The position numbers and the translations under genes are program-made. A stretch of DNA of 64,000 nucleotides from assembly GCF_014649375.1 (NCBI RefSeq), contig NZ_BMSX01000009.1, positions 62,001 to 126,000 on the forward strand, read 5' to 3'. The stretch is from Streptomyces aurantiogriseus. Lineage in GTDB: Bacteria; Actinomycetota; Actinomycetes; Streptomycetales; Streptomycetaceae. Positions 17,133 to 25,967 of the stretch are shown piece by piece. The notes beneath the pieces are model-generated. The model saw only the letters and a program-made list of their open reading frames with translations. It had not been told where the DNA came from and did not search any database. Numbering within the stretch: position 1 is the stretch's first letter; every line of letters starts with the position of its first letter.

Positions 17133-18509
17133 ATGTCCGTCTCCACCGCTGCCGCCGCCCAGTCTCTTTGTGCCCCGCTGCCCGTTCTGGGCCGGGATGT
17201 CACCGTCCCGCTCGTCACGGGCGGCGAAGTCACCTATGCGGCGCTCGACTACGCGGCCAGTGCCCCCGCCCTCCAGCGCGTCTGGGACGACGTGGCGGCC
17301 TACGCCCCGTACTACGGCAGCGTCCACCGCGGTGCCGGCTACCTCTCCCAGCTCTCCACGGACCTCTTCGAGAACGCCCGCAGGACGGTCGCGGAGTTCC
17401 TCGACTGCCGGGCCGACGACCAGCTGGTCTTCACCCGCTCCACCACCGACTCCCTGAACCTCCTCGCCGCCGCGCTCCCCGCCGACTGCCAGGTCTTCGT
17501 CTTCGAGACCGAGCACCACGCCTCGCTGCTGCCGTGGAAGGACGCCCGGGTCACCTACCTCGACGCCCCCCGCACCCCGCGCCAGGCCGTCGAGACCCTG
17601 GAGCGCGCCCTCGCCGACCGCACTGTGTCCATTGAAGGGGGCCACGGCCCGGCCCTGGTCTGCGTCACCGGCGCCTCGAACGTCACCGGCGAGCTGTGGC
17701 CCGTACGCGAGCTGGCGGCCGCCGCTCACGCGCATGGTGCCCGGATCGTCCTGGACGCCGCCCAGCTGGCCCCGCACCACCCGGTGAGCATCCGTGACCT
17801 GGACGTCGACTGGGTCGCCTTCTCCGGTCACAAGCTGTACGCCCCGTTCGGCTCCGGTGTCCTGGCCGGCCGCGCCGACTGGCTGCGCACGGCGGAGCCG
17901 TACCTCGCGGGCGGCGGCGCCAGCCGCAAGGTCACGCGGCGGGAGGACGGGGGAGTGGACGTGGAGTGGCACGAGACCGCGGCCCGGCACGAGGCGGGCT
18001 CCCCGAACGTCATCGGCGCCTACTCCATCGCCTCCGCCTGCAAGGCCCTCACCGAGGCGGGCTTCGACACGCTGGTCGCCCGCGAGCAGTACCTGATCGA
18101 GAAGGTGCGGGCAGGCCTCGCCGAGGTCCCCGAGGTGCGGGTCCTGTCCCTCTTCGGCGACGACGCCCCGCGGGTGGGCGTCCTCTCCTTCGTCGTCGAG
18201 GGCTGGAACAGCTCCCACTTCGCCGCCGCCCTGTCCGCCGAGTACGGCATCGGCGTCCGCGACGGCCTCTTCTGCGCCCACCCCCTGGTCCGCACCCTCC
18301 TCGGCACCGACCCGCAGACCCAGGGCGAGTGCGGCGCCCCCGAGGCGGCCCCGGGCGAGAAGTCCCTCAACGCGATCCGCGTGAGCTTCGGCGCGGGAAC
18401 ACCGGACGAGCACGTGGAGCGCTTCGTGAACGCGGTGCGGGAGCTGGTGACCGAGGGCGCGAAGTGGCAGTACCGCACGGAGGACGGCCGCTGCGTCCCC
18501 GCGGTGTAG
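17133..18509 (+). CDS. SufS-like class V aminotransferase (cysteine desulfurase homologue) under SAM control
   Basis: 458 residues from ATG 17133 with GGGAG seven bases upstream. It is a PLP fold-type I enzyme: PLP Lys in FSGHKLYAPFGSG, His in ETEHHASLLPW, and a Cys at the position used by SufS (RDGLFCAHPL). It could mobilise sulfur from cysteine or act as a lyase on a related sulfur amino acid. The SAM-IV riboswitch upstream places it in methionine/cysteine economy. It is unlike the TusA-fused desulfurase at 4543, whose Cys loop is of class I. The substrate is not certain. Confidence 0.85.
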   Translation: MSVSTAAAAQSLCAPLPVLGRDVTVPLVTGGEVTYAALDYAASAPALQRVWDDVAAYAPYYGSVHRGAGYLSQLSTDLFENARRTVAEFLDCRADDQLVFTRSTTDSLNLLAAALPADCQVFVFETEHHASLLPWKDARVTYLDAPRTPRQAVETLERALADRTVSIEGGHGPALVCVTGASNVTGELWPVRELAAAAHAHGARIVLDAAQLAPHHPVSIRDLDVDWVAFSGHKLYAPFGSGVLAGRADWLRTAEPYLAGGGASRKVTRREDGGVDVEWHETAARHEAGSPNVIGAYSIASACKALTEAGFDTLVAREQYLIEKVRAGLAEVPEVRVLSLFGDDAPRVGVLSFVVEGWNSSHFAAALSAEYGIGVRDGLFCAHPLVRTLLGTDPQTQGECGAPEAAPGEKSLNAIRVSFGAGTPDEHVERFVNAVRELVTEGAKWQYRTEDGRCVPAV

Positions 18510-18542
18510 GAGGATCTTCGCCCGGAGGCGGTGTTCAGGCGC

Positions 18543-18824
18543 TCAGGAGTCCAGCCCGATCGCGAACGCCGCCTCCAGGTCGTGCTGCGAGTACGTACGG
18601 AAAGCGACGTGCGTGTCCGTCGCCTCCACCCCCGGGATCTTGCTGATCCGGCCGGGAATGACCTCGGCCAGGTCCTCGTGCTGCCTGACCCGCACCATCG
18701 CGATCAGGTCGTACGTCCCGGTCACGGAGAACACCTCGCTCACGCTGTCCAGCGAAGCGATCGACTCGGCGATCTCGGGAATCCGGTCCACGCTGGTCTT
18801 GATGAGGACGATCGCGGTGATCAC
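18543..18824 (-). CDS. Stand-alone Lrp/AsnC ligand-binding (RAM) domain protein
   Basis: 93 residues made up only of the RAM/ACT-like domain of Lrp/AsnC regulators (VTGTYDLIAMVRV, VAFRTYSQHDLEAAF); the helix-turn-helix is absent. Such proteins bind amino acids or modulate full-length Lrp partners. The GTG start overlaps the stop of the rhomboid gene (GTGA), with GGGAGA upstream, so the two are translationally coupled. It converges with the SufS-like gene, leaving a 33-bp gap. Confidence 0.85.
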   Translation of the reverse strand: MITAIVLIKTSVDRIPEIAESIASLDSVSEVFSVTGTYDLIAMVRVRQHEDLAEVIPGRISKIPGVEATDTHVAFRTYSQHDLEAAFAIGLDS

Positions 18825-19567
18825 GGCTGGTTCTCTCCCTCGGGGGCCGGAGCTGGGGCGGCCTTCACTCTAGTCGGATGGTCGAAGCGGGCCCACGCGT
18901 AGCAGAAGCCCAGGCCGAAGCCCAGCACGTGGGCCAGGTACGCCACGCCGGGGCCCTGCCCGGCCTGCCCCGCGGCCAGCCACTGCAGCGCCGCCCAGAA
19001 GGGCAGCACCACCCAGGCCGGGAAGCGCAGCGGCAGGAAGAAGAGGAACGGCAGGAGACTGGTCACGCGTGCCCGGGGGAACAGGTACAGGAACGCGCCG
19101 AGGACCGCCGAGATGGCCCCGGAGGCGCCGACCAGGGACCGCTCGGAGTCGGCGTCGGCGGCGGCGTAGCCCAGGAGGGCCAGGTAACCGCAGCCGAGGT
19201 AGAAGAGCGCGAACTGGACGCGGCCCATCCGGTGCTCGGTCATCGCCCCGAAGACGTAGAGGAAGAGCATGTTGCCCAGCAGGTGCACCCAGCTGCCATG
19301 GATGAACAGGGCCGTCGCGGGGGTGAGGGCGGCGGGTGCGGAGCCCTCGAACAGGTCGGCCGGGATCACGCCCCACCGCCGGAAATAGGCCCGCTGCGCG
19401 GCCGGCAGCTCCTCGCCGGTGCCGTACGCCGGACTGAGGCCCGAGGCGGGGCCGATCGCGAAGATCAGGCAGCACAGGGCGATCAGTCCGTAGGTCACTG
19501 GCGCCGAAGGCCGCCGGAGCGCTCGGCTCACCGTCCTGCTCACGGTCCCGCTCCCGTCGCTGATCAT
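18821..19567 (-). CDS. Rhomboid family intramembrane serine protease
   Basis: 248 residues with six or seven membrane helices; ATG 19567 is preferred although no Shine-Dalgarno is evident. Rhomboid hallmarks: HGSWVHLLGNMLFLYVFG in helix 2 (HxxxN), catalytic Ser in GASGAISAVLGA, and catalytic His in HVLGFGLGF. It cleaves membrane proteins within the bilayer; its substrates are unknown. It is the first gene of a two-gene unit with the RAM-domain protein. Tail residues after the last helix are Pro/Ala/Glu-rich and cytoplasmic. Confidence 0.92.
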   Translation of the reverse strand: MISDGSGTVSRTVSRALRRPSAPVTYGLIALCCLIFAIGPASGLSPAYGTGEELPAAQRAYFRRWGVIPADLFEGSAPAALTPATALFIHGSWVHLLGNMLFLYVFGAMTEHRMGRVQFALFYLGCGYLALLGYAAADADSERSLVGASGAISAVLGAFLYLFPRARVTSLLPFLFFLPLRFPAWVVLPFWAALQWLAAGQAGQGPGVAYLAHVLGFGLGFCYAWARFDHPTRVKAAPAPAPEGENQP

Positions 19568-19738
19568 GGACACAGAGCATGACGTAACGGGACGCACTAC
19601 CCCAGGCCGCCTCGCCGCCGTGGACGGACGGGCGGCGAGTACCCGCCAGGCCGTAGGGTTACGAGCCACACGCGGCGGGGAGCCTTGGGCGCGACCCGAC
19701 GCTTGAAGACCGACACTAGAAGGAAGCGGACAGTCACG

Positions 19739-19978
19739 ATGACGGTTCCCCTGCCGACCGCCGCGACGCGGTGGCGCTGCACGCTCTGCGGCAACCTCAC
19801 CCGGTTCGACGTGACGCGCTCGTCGAAGGTCGTCGAGTACGTGCACCTCGATCTCGCCGGTGAGCCGACGATCGAGGAGCGCCAGGTGGTCAGTGAGACC
19901 ATCGAGTCGGTGCGGTGCCGTTGGTGCAACGCCGTGGACCAGGTGGAACTCGTGGACAGGCCGGGCGCCGGCTCCTGA
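19739..19978 (+). CDS. Small zinc-ribbon protein (79 aa)
   Basis: 79 residues from ATG 19739, with GAAGG upstream; this start is inside a longer frame. Two CXXC knuckles (CTLCGN near 15 and CRWCNAVD near 60) form a rubredoxin-like or zinc-ribbon fold. The family is conserved in streptomycetes but has no assigned role. It stands upstream of the NYN nuclease in the same direction, separated by a 40-bp repeat. A nucleic-acid or protein docking role is only a guess. Confidence 0.78.
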   Translation: MTVPLPTAATRWRCTLCGNLTRFDVTRSSKVVEYVHLDLAGEPTIEERQVVSETIESVRCRWCNAVDQVELVDRPGAGS

Positions 19979-19981
19979 CGA

Positions 19982-20021
19982 TGGGGGTCCCCCCGCTCGA
20001 GCGAAGTCGAGAGTGGGGGAG
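19982..20021. repeat. 40-bp Streptomyces intergenic repeat, copy 2
   Basis: A GC-rich unit opening TGGGGGTCCCCCCGCTCGAG and ending GAGAGTGGGGGAG. It matches 35181-35220 at 38 of 40 positions and the element at 5995-6032 over most of its length. Its ends can pair (CCCCC with GGGGG) and its core contains CTCGAG. It lies just after the zinc-ribbon gene stop. Confidence 0.75.
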
Positions 20022-20054
20022 GGCTCCGCACAGCTAGCTAGTGGGGTGTGACGG

Positions 20055-21398
20055 ATGGTGGAGAGCGCAGGCGGGGGGCCGGGCGACGGCGCCGCTGAGG
20101 TGCTCGACCGTCCGCTGCCCGACGGTGTGCGCCGCCGGGTCGTCCAGATCGTCTCGGACGGCTTCGGCGGTCTGACCGTCGGTGAACTGCCTGCCCAGTT
20201 GCGGCAGTATGCCAGGTTCGCCCCGAATCGGCGGGCCAAGTTCGCGGGCAACGCGATGGCGGCCGCGCTGGAGACCGACCCGCTGTTCCGGCAGCGCATC
20301 GCGGAGAAGTTCAGAGAGGTCCAGCCGGAACTGGCCGGCGCGCTCGACTCCGGCTCGCCGCCCCCGGCCGCGGATCCGCTCGATGTGGCGGCCGCGGCCT
20401 ACGTACTGCGGCCCACCGGCTGGGTGAAGCTGGTGACCGCGGCCGGTGAGGAGGCGCAGCGGGCGGACGCCGAGCGGGCCGGCGAGGAGAGCCGGGCGGA
20501 GCTGGAGCGGCTGCGTGAGCAGCTCGCCCAGGCGCGGGAGCAGACCCGCGCCGAGACCGAACGGCTGCGTACCGAGCTGGAGGCGGCGAAGAAGGAAGCG
20601 GACTCGCTTCATCGCAAGCTGCGTTCGGCCCTCAGTGACGTCAAGCGTGGCGAGGCGGCCCTGCGCAAGGTGCAGGGCGAGATCGAGGCCGTACGGGCCG
20701 AGGGGCAGGCGCAGGTGTCCGCGGCCGAGAGCGAGGCGCGGCGGCTGAAGGCGCGGCTCAGTGAGGCGGAGGCCGCCCTGGAGGCGACCCGGCGGGCGGC
20801 GCGCGAGGGGCGCAGTGTCGAGGACATGCGGGTGCGGCTGCTGCTGGACACCGTGCTGGACGCGGCCCAAGGGCTGCGCCGGGAACTGGCGTTGCCGCCC
20901 GTGTCGGTCCGCCCGGCGGAGACCGTGGATGCGGTCGAACCGGGACGAATGACCCCGAAGGACATCGCCGCGCGGGCGTTGTCCGAGAACGACCCCGCGA
21001 TCCTGGACCAGTTGCTCGCGCTGCCGCAGGCGCATCTCGTCGTCGACGGCTACAACGTCACCAAGACCGGCTATCCCCAGATGCCGTTGGAGAAGCAGCG
21101 TCTGCGGCTGCTGGGGCAGCTCTCGCAGCTCGCCGCGCAGACCGGCGCCGAGGTCACCTGTGTCTTCGACGGCGCCGAACTGGCCGCGCCGGTCCTGCTC
21201 GCGCCGCCGCGCGGGGTGCGGGTGCTGTTCTCCAAGCCGGGGGTCACCGCCGACGAGCTGATCCGCCAGCTGGTGCGCGCCGAGCCGCCCGGCCGGCCGG
21301 TCATCGTCGCCTCGACCGACCGCGAGGTGGCCGACGGGGTCGCGCGGGCGGGGGCGCGGCCGGTGGCTTCTGCGGTACTTCTCAAGCGGCTGACCTGA
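20055..21398 (+). CDS. Coiled-coil protein with C-terminal NYN (YacP-like) RNase domain
   Basis: 447 residues. The N-terminal ~125 residues are helical. A long charged coiled coil follows (about 130-250, Arg/Glu-rich heptads), and the last ~170 residues form a NYN/PIN-like domain with acidic positions HLVVDGYNVTK, VFDGAE and ASTDREVADG. NYN domains of the YacP/Rae1 type cut RNA, in Bacillus on the ribosome. The ATG start is preceded by GTGGGGTG. It is followed by a 214-bp AT-richer gap with a promoter for the next gene. Confidence 0.85.
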   Translation: MVESAGGGPGDGAAEVLDRPLPDGVRRRVVQIVSDGFGGLTVGELPAQLRQYARFAPNRRAKFAGNAMAAALETDPLFRQRIAEKFREVQPELAGALDSGSPPPAADPLDVAAAAYVLRPTGWVKLVTAAGEEAQRADAERAGEESRAELERLREQLAQAREQTRAETERLRTELEAAKKEADSLHRKLRSALSDVKRGEAALRKVQGEIEAVRAEGQAQVSAAESEARRLKARLSEAEAALEATRRAAREGRSVEDMRVRLLLDTVLDAAQGLRRELALPPVSVRPAETVDAVEPGRMTPKDIAARALSENDPAILDQLLALPQAHLVVDGYNVTKTGYPQMPLEKQRLRLLGQLSQLAAQTGAEVTCVFDGAELAAPVLLAPPRGVRVLFSKPGVTADELIRQLVRAEPPGRPVIVASTDREVADGVARAGARPVASAVLLKRLT

Positions 21399-21526
21399 AG
21401 GTCAACCTTCAGGGCGAATGCCCGAATTGGCATAGGTGTCACGCAACGTAGCGTCAACCTGGCATCACTGCTGGTGTGTTAGTCGTAAAGAATGCATTGC
21501 GTCACAGACTTTTTTGGTGCGAGGAT

Positions 21527-21556
21527 TTGAACTGATCACAGGATGGTCACTAGGGT
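21527..21556 (+). promoter_or_regulatory. Candidate vegetative promoter of the first NlpC/P60 gene
   Basis: TTGAAC (21527-21532) and TAGGGT (21551-21556) with an 18-bp spacer, 57 bp before the GTG start. The preceding sequence (21480-21540) is unusually AT-rich for this genome. A palindrome GAGTGATCACTC (21578-21589) lies in the predicted leader. Confidence 0.6.
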
Positions 21557-21612
21557 CTGCCATCATCGAATCTCCGCACGAGTGATCACTCACAAGAAGG
21601 AGCTCGTCCTCC

Positions 21613-22647
21613 GTGGCGTCCCACCGTCGTCCCAAGCAGCCGAGCCGCGCACGTGTGACCGTGCTGACCACCGCCGCTGCCGCCGCTGTCGCCCTGAGTT
21701 CGCAGGCTGCCAACGCCGCGCCGAGCGAGAAGCCGAGCAAGGACGAGGTCAAGGCCAAGGTCGACAAGCTCTACGAAGAGGCGGAGCACGCCACCGAGAA
21801 GTTCAACGGGGCCAAGGAGAAGCAGGAGAAGCTCCAGAAGGAGATCTCCACCATCCAGGACAACGTCGCCCGCGGCCAGGAAGAGCTCAACGAGCTGCGC
21901 GACAGCATCGGCCTCGCGGCCGCCGCCCAGTACCGCACGGGCACCATCGACTCCTCCCTCCAGCTCTTCCTCTCCTCGAACCCGGACGACTACCTGGACA
22001 AGGCGTCCACCGCCGACCAGCTCAGCGCCCAGCAGGTCGAGGCCCTGAAGAAGATCCAGGAGAAGCAGCGCGAGCTCGCCCAGGACCGCGCCGAGGCCTC
22101 CGACAAGCTCAAGGACCTCACTTTCACCCGCACCGAGCTGGCCAAGCAGAAGAAGGCGGTCCAGGGCAAGCTCGCCGAGGCGCAGAAGCTCCTCAACACG
22201 CTGACGGCTCAGGAGAAGGCCGCCCTGGCCGCCGCCGACGCCCGCGCCAGCCGCGACGCCGGCGAGCGCGTCGACCTCGGCAACACCGGCCCCGCCTCCG
22301 GCCGCGCCCTCGCCGCCTTCCAGGCCGCCCAGAGCAAGATCGGCTCGCCCTACGTCTGGGCCGCCTCCGGCCCGAACTCCTTCGACTGCTCGGGCCTGAC
22401 CTCCTGGGCCTACGCCCAGGCCGGCGTCCAGATCCCGCGCATGTCCCAGGACCAGGCCAACGCCGGTACGCGCATCTACTCCCAGTCCGACCTCAAGGTC
22501 GGCGACCTGGTCATCTTCTACAGCGACCTGCACCACGTCGGCTTCTACGCGGGCAACGGCCAGATCCTGCACGCCCCGCGCTCCGGCACGGTCGTGCGCT
22601 ACGAGTCGATCAACAACATGCCGTTCCAGTTCGGCGTCCGGATCTGA
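21613..22647 (+). CDS. Secreted NlpC/P60 peptidoglycan hydrolase with coiled-coil domain
   Basis: 344 residues from GTG 21613, AAGGAG upstream. A Sec signal ends near AANAAP. Residues ~45-220 form a long antiparallel coiled coil (Glu/Lys/Gln-rich), the usual autoinhibitory region of RipA/RipC-type hydrolases. The C-terminal NlpC/P60 domain has Cys in NSFDCSGLTSW, His in HHVGFYAGNG and a second polar residue at ILHAP. It cuts the D-Glu to diaminopimelate bond of stem peptides during growth or division. M. tuberculosis Rv2190c occupies the same position next to pimB and trpD. Confidence 0.93.
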   Translation: MASHRRPKQPSRARVTVLTTAAAAAVALSSQAANAAPSEKPSKDEVKAKVDKLYEEAEHATEKFNGAKEKQEKLQKEISTIQDNVARGQEELNELRDSIGLAAAAQYRTGTIDSSLQLFLSSNPDDYLDKASTADQLSAQQVEALKKIQEKQRELAQDRAEASDKLKDLTFTRTELAKQKKAVQGKLAEAQKLLNTLTAQEKAALAAADARASRDAGERVDLGNTGPASGRALAAFQAAQSKIGSPYVWAASGPNSFDCSGLTSWAYAQAGVQIPRMSQDQANAGTRIYSQSDLKVGDLVIFYSDLHHVGFYAGNGQILHAPRSGTVVRYESINNMPFQFGVRI

Positions 22648-22743
22648 CCGTCCCTCAAGGACCTCCGGCCCGCGCGGGCAGGTTTCAAGATCAGGACCTC
22701 GTGGCGCCCGAACGGGCGAATCGGAACAACCAGGTGTGACCCC

Positions 22744-22779
22744 ACGCCCCGCCGATGACCTGCGTCAGAGGCGGGGCGT
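22744..22779 (+). terminator. Hairpin between the two NlpC/P60 genes
   Basis: A 10-bp perfect stem (ACGCCCCGCC 22744-22753, GGCGGGGCGT 22770-22779) with a 16-nt loop. It separates the paralogues, so the second is likely transcribed from its own promoter. TTGGTC (22805-22810) and TACTGT (22829-22834) with an 18-bp spacer are suitable. Confidence 0.6.
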
Positions 22780-22907
22780 CACTGTGCGTGACCTCGGAGT
22801 TTCTTTGGTCGGCCCTCGGTCCCGGGGCTACTGTCTGCCGCGTTTCCCCCGGCACCCCGTGCCGAGGGGACGGTCTCTGTCCGCCAGTGGAAGGAGCGCG
22901 GCTTCCC

Positions 22908-23924
22908 GTGAGGTCCCATCGCCGCCTTGCACCGCCCGTGACCGACCGGGGCGCCCTGTGCGTCCTGTCCGCCGCGGCCGCCGCCCTGGGCGCCCTGGCC
23001 GCCGCCGTACCGGCCCCGGCCGCGCCGTACGACGACGCCGGGGCCGAGGTGGGCCGTCTCTACGAGGAGGCCGAGAAGGCCACCGAGGCCTTCAACAAGG
23101 CCGGTGAACAGGCCGGCACGCTGCGCCGGCAGGTCGGTGACGCCCAGGACCGGATCGCCCGCCAGCAGGAGCGGGTCAACGATCTGCGGGGCCGGCTCGG
23201 CACGCTGGCCGGCGCCCAGTACCGCTCGGGCGGCCTCGACCCGTCCCTGGCGCTGCTGTTCGCCGACGACCCGGGCGACTACCTCGACAGGGCCGTCGTC
23301 CTCGACCGGATCACCCTCCATCAGGCCGGCGAGCTGAAGGACCTTCAGGACGCCCTGCGGGAACTCGCCCAGGAACGCGCCGAGGCCACCCGCAAGCTCG
23401 GCGAACTGGAGAAGAGCCGCAGGGCCGTCGCCCGGCACAAGCGGACCGTCGAGCAGAAGCTCGCCACGGCCCGGCACCTGCTCAACTCCCTGCCGTTCGC
23501 GGAGCGAGCCGCCTACGAACGGGCCTCCCGCTCCGGCCGCTTCGACCTGTCCGGCCTCGGGGACGCCGTGCCGCTCCCGGGCCGTGCGGCCGCCGCGGTG
23601 GCCGCCGCCCGCTCCGCGCTCGGCAAGCCGTACGTCTGGGGCGGCAACGGCCCCTCAGGCTTCGACTGTTCGGGCCTGATGCAGTGGTCGTACGCGCAGG
23701 CCGGCGTCTCCCTGCCGCGCACCTCGCAGGCCCAGGCGCACGCCGGCCGGCAGGTCCCGCTCTCCCAGGCCCGACCCGGCGACCTCGTCACCTACCGCTC
23801 CGACGCCAGCCACGTCGGCATGTACGTCGGCAACGGCCAGGTCATCCACGCCCCGTATCCGGGCGCGCCCGTGCGCTACGACCCGGTGGGGATGATGCCG
23901 GTCTCGGCGGTGACGCGGCCCTGA
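22908..23924 (+). CDS. Secreted NlpC/P60 hydrolase, paralogue of the preceding gene
   Basis: 338 residues from GTG 22908 with AAGGAG twelve bases upstream; a longer frame from 22755 is rejected. It has the same architecture as the previous gene: signal peptide (AAAVPAPAAP), coiled coil (RLYEEAEKATEAFNKAGEQ matches RLYEEAEHATEKFN-type sequence upstream) and NlpC/P60 domain with Cys in SGFDCSGLMQW and His in SHVGMYVGNG. The pair arose by tandem duplication. The second copy has a less lysine-rich coiled coil and is richer in Arg, so it has diverged. Confidence 0.92.
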   Translation: MRSHRRLAPPVTDRGALCVLSAAAAALGALAAAVPAPAAPYDDAGAEVGRLYEEAEKATEAFNKAGEQAGTLRRQVGDAQDRIARQQERVNDLRGRLGTLAGAQYRSGGLDPSLALLFADDPGDYLDRAVVLDRITLHQAGELKDLQDALRELAQERAEATRKLGELEKSRRAVARHKRTVEQKLATARHLLNSLPFAERAAYERASRSGRFDLSGLGDAVPLPGRAAAAVAAARSALGKPYVWGGNGPSGFDCSGLMQWSYAQAGVSLPRTSQAQAHAGRQVPLSQARPGDLVTYRSDASHVGMYVGNGQVIHAPYPGAPVRYDPVGMMPVSAVTRP

Positions 23925-24147
23925 GGGGTGCCTTCGGCGATGGCCGTGGGGAGGCGGGTGGGGGGCGTGCGGCGCGGGCGGGAGCGGTTGCTTGCGGGCA
24001 GTGCGGTGAGGGTGTCGTCTGTCGCCCGGCGGTCGGCCGTGTCGGTGACGGCAGGTGCCGTTCTTCGCGCTGACTCGGTCCTGACCGGGGTCGGCCGGGT
24101 TCGCAGGGCGGGTTCCGCTTCGGGCGGGGCGCCGTACGATCGGGAGG

Positions 24148-25341
24148 ATGGCTGGTCGTGGGCGGGCGCGCGGATCCGGAGCCGTGGGGCTCGCGGTGCT
24201 GCTGCTCGTCCTTCTCGTGGGGTGCGGTGGGCGTCCCGCGACGGACAGTGCCCGGGCCGACGTGCAGCGGGTGCTCGACCGGCGGGCCGCGGCAGTCCTG
24301 GCCCACGACCGGAGCGCCTACGCCGCCACCGGTGACAGCACCGGATACACCCGCCTGCGGGCCGTACCGCTGGCCGCCTGGTCGTACCGGGTGACCGCCG
24401 TCGACCGCGAGGGCGACACCGCCACCGCCGCCGCCGAGTTGAGCTTCCGGATAGCGGGCTACGACAAGGCGCCGGCGACCGTGGCCCGGACGCTGAGCCT
24501 GAGCCGCGGCGCGGACGGGCAGTGGTCCGTGACCTCGGAGCGGCCCGCGAAGAAGGCCGGGGCGCAGCTGTGGGACCAGGGCACGGTGGCCGTCGTCCGG
24601 GGCGCGCACAGTCTCGTCCTGGGCGTCGGGCAGAGCGGCACCCGGCTGCGGACCTTCGCGAACCTGGCCGACCGCGCGGTCCCGGCGGTCTCGCAGGCGT
24701 GGGGCACCGACTGGGCGCGGCACGTCGTTCTCCTCGTACCGAAGTCGCTGGACGGCATGGCGGCCCTGCTCGGCTCGCCCGCCTCCTCCTACCGGGGGAT
24801 CGCCGCGGTCACCACGGCCGAGACGGGCGGCGCGGCCAAGGCGCCCGCGGACCGGGTCGTCGTCAACCCGGACGCGTACGCCGTGCTCGGCCCGGTCGGG
24901 CAGCAGGTCGTGCTCACCCACGAGACCACCCATGTCGCCACCCGCGCCCACACCAACGCCGCCACCCCGCTGTGGCTGTCCGAGGGGTACGCCGACTGGG
25001 TCGGCTACCGCGGCACCGGGCGCACCCCGTCGCAGGTCGCGCCCGAGCTGCAGAACGCCGTCCGTCAAGGACAGGTCCCGGAGGGGCTGCCGGCCGACGG
25101 CGACTTCGGATTCTCCGGTGACGCGAACCGGCTGGCGCGGGCGTACGAGGGCGGCTGGATGGCCTGCCGGATGATCGCGGAGCAGTGGGGCGAGGAGCGG
25201 CTGGAGGCGTTCTACCGGGCCGTCGGGGAGCACGGGAAACGGGACGGGGCGGTCGAGGGCGCGATGCGGAGCGTGCTGGGGACGACGCTGCAGGACTTCA
25301 CCGCCGGGTGGCGGCAGTACCTGCACGACCAGCTGGGCTGA
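24148..25341 (+). CDS. Lipoprotein with HEXXH gluzincin-type metallopeptidase domain
   Basis: 397 residues. A signal peptide ends in lipobox LLVGC, so it is membrane-anchored on the outer face. The middle part is an NTF2-like or transport-associated domain. Around residue 258 HETTH appears, followed 18 residues later by SEGYADW, the HEXXH...E arrangement of gluzincin (peptidase MA-like) enzymes. Substrates are unknown. A -10 box TACGAT (24137-24142) lies almost on the ATG, and the GGGAGG directly touches the start codon, so a leaderless mRNA is likely. It converges on the padR-type gene with adjacent stop codons in GGGCTGATCAGCCC. Confidence 0.85.
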   Translation: MAGRGRARGSGAVGLAVLLLVLLVGCGGRPATDSARADVQRVLDRRAAAVLAHDRSAYAATGDSTGYTRLRAVPLAAWSYRVTAVDREGDTATAAAELSFRIAGYDKAPATVARTLSLSRGADGQWSVTSERPAKKAGAQLWDQGTVAVVRGAHSLVLGVGQSGTRLRTFANLADRAVPAVSQAWGTDWARHVVLLVPKSLDGMAALLGSPASSYRGIAAVTTAETGGAAKAPADRVVVNPDAYAVLGPVGQQVVLTHETTHVATRAHTNAATPLWLSEGYADWVGYRGTGRTPSQVAPELQNAVRQGQVPEGLPADGDFGFSGDANRLARAYEGGWMACRMIAEQWGEERLEAFYRAVGEHGKRDGAVEGAMRSVLGTTLQDFTAGWRQYLHDQLG

Positions 25342-25872
25342 TCAGCCCGCCCGCTCCAGCTGGGCGATCGCCTCGGTGAGCCAGGCCCGCTCCGCCTCGC
25401 CCGTCGCCCGCGCCACCCGCAGCATGCCCTGCCGGAACAGGTCCCCGGCCTCCTCCGCCCGTACGGGCTCGCCCTCCCGGTAGAAGAAGCTGGACGGGGT
25501 CTCGAGGAACTCCAGGCGGCGGCGCAGCACGGCCGCCTGCTCGTGCCGGTCGGGAAGGTGGCGCAGGAACGAGAGGACGGTGTTGAAGCGGACCTGATCG
25601 GTGATCTCGGTCTGCTTCGGGTGGCGCAGCCGCTCCAGCAGGTCCGCGCGGCCGGCGTCCGTCAGGGACAGCACCCGGCGCGGGGCCGCGCTCGCGCCCT
25701 CCTCCGTGTGCTGGTCGAGCTTGCCGGCCGTCACCAGACGGGTGATCGCCGGGTAGAGCGCGCCGTCGCTGACCGGGCGGACGTGGCCGCTCAGCGCCTT
25801 GATCCGCTCCTTCAGCTCGTAACCGTGCAGGGGTTGTTCGGCGAGGAAGCCGAGGATCGACAGTTCCAGCAT
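25342..25872 (-). CDS. PadR-family transcriptional repressor
   Basis: 176 residues from ATG 25872; AAGGAGGGG lies nine bases upstream, which decides against a longer frame to 25905. The N-terminal winged helix is typical of PadR (LSILGFLAEQPLHGYELKERI, SDGALYPAITRL, LSLTDAGRADL). The C-terminal half is the Vir-like helical dimerisation region of PadR-s2 type. It is divergent from a MATE transporter, and an inverted repeat between them is the evident operator. The usual logic is ligand-induced derepression of an efflux pump. Confidence 0.92.
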   Translation of the reverse strand: MLELSILGFLAEQPLHGYELKERIKALSGHVRPVSDGALYPAITRLVTAGKLDQHTEEGASAAPRRVLSLTDAGRADLLERLRHPKQTEITDQVRFNTVLSFLRHLPDRHEQAAVLRRRLEFLETPSSFFYREGEPVRAEEAGDLFRQGMLRVARATGEAERAWLTEAIAQLERAG

Positions 25873-25909
25873 CGGCGGGACCCCTCCTTGCGGTGGCCGT
25901 GACAACCAT

Positions 25910-25948
25910 GCTACCTCTTATCGAGCTACCTCGTTTAGAGGTAGCTCG
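25910..25948. promoter_or_regulatory. PadR-type operator upstream of the MATE gene
   Basis: A perfect 11-bp inverted repeat, CGAGCTACCTC (25922-25932) and GAGGTAGCTCG (25938-25948), spacer GTTTA. A third half-site GCTACCTC lies at 25910-25917, 15 bp from the next. The site covers the region where the transporter promoter and leader should be and is 20 bp before its GTG. It fits repression by the divergent PadR protein and its own autoregulation. Confidence 0.75.
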
Positions 25949-25967
25949 CTTCGAGGGGCCCATCGCC

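Noticed and set aside
21613-22647. Possible c-di-AMP (ydaO) riboswitch in front of the first NlpC/P60 gene
   Set aside because: Such switches control wall hydrolases in Actinobacteria, but the ~50-nt leader here is too short and shows none of the conserved blocks.
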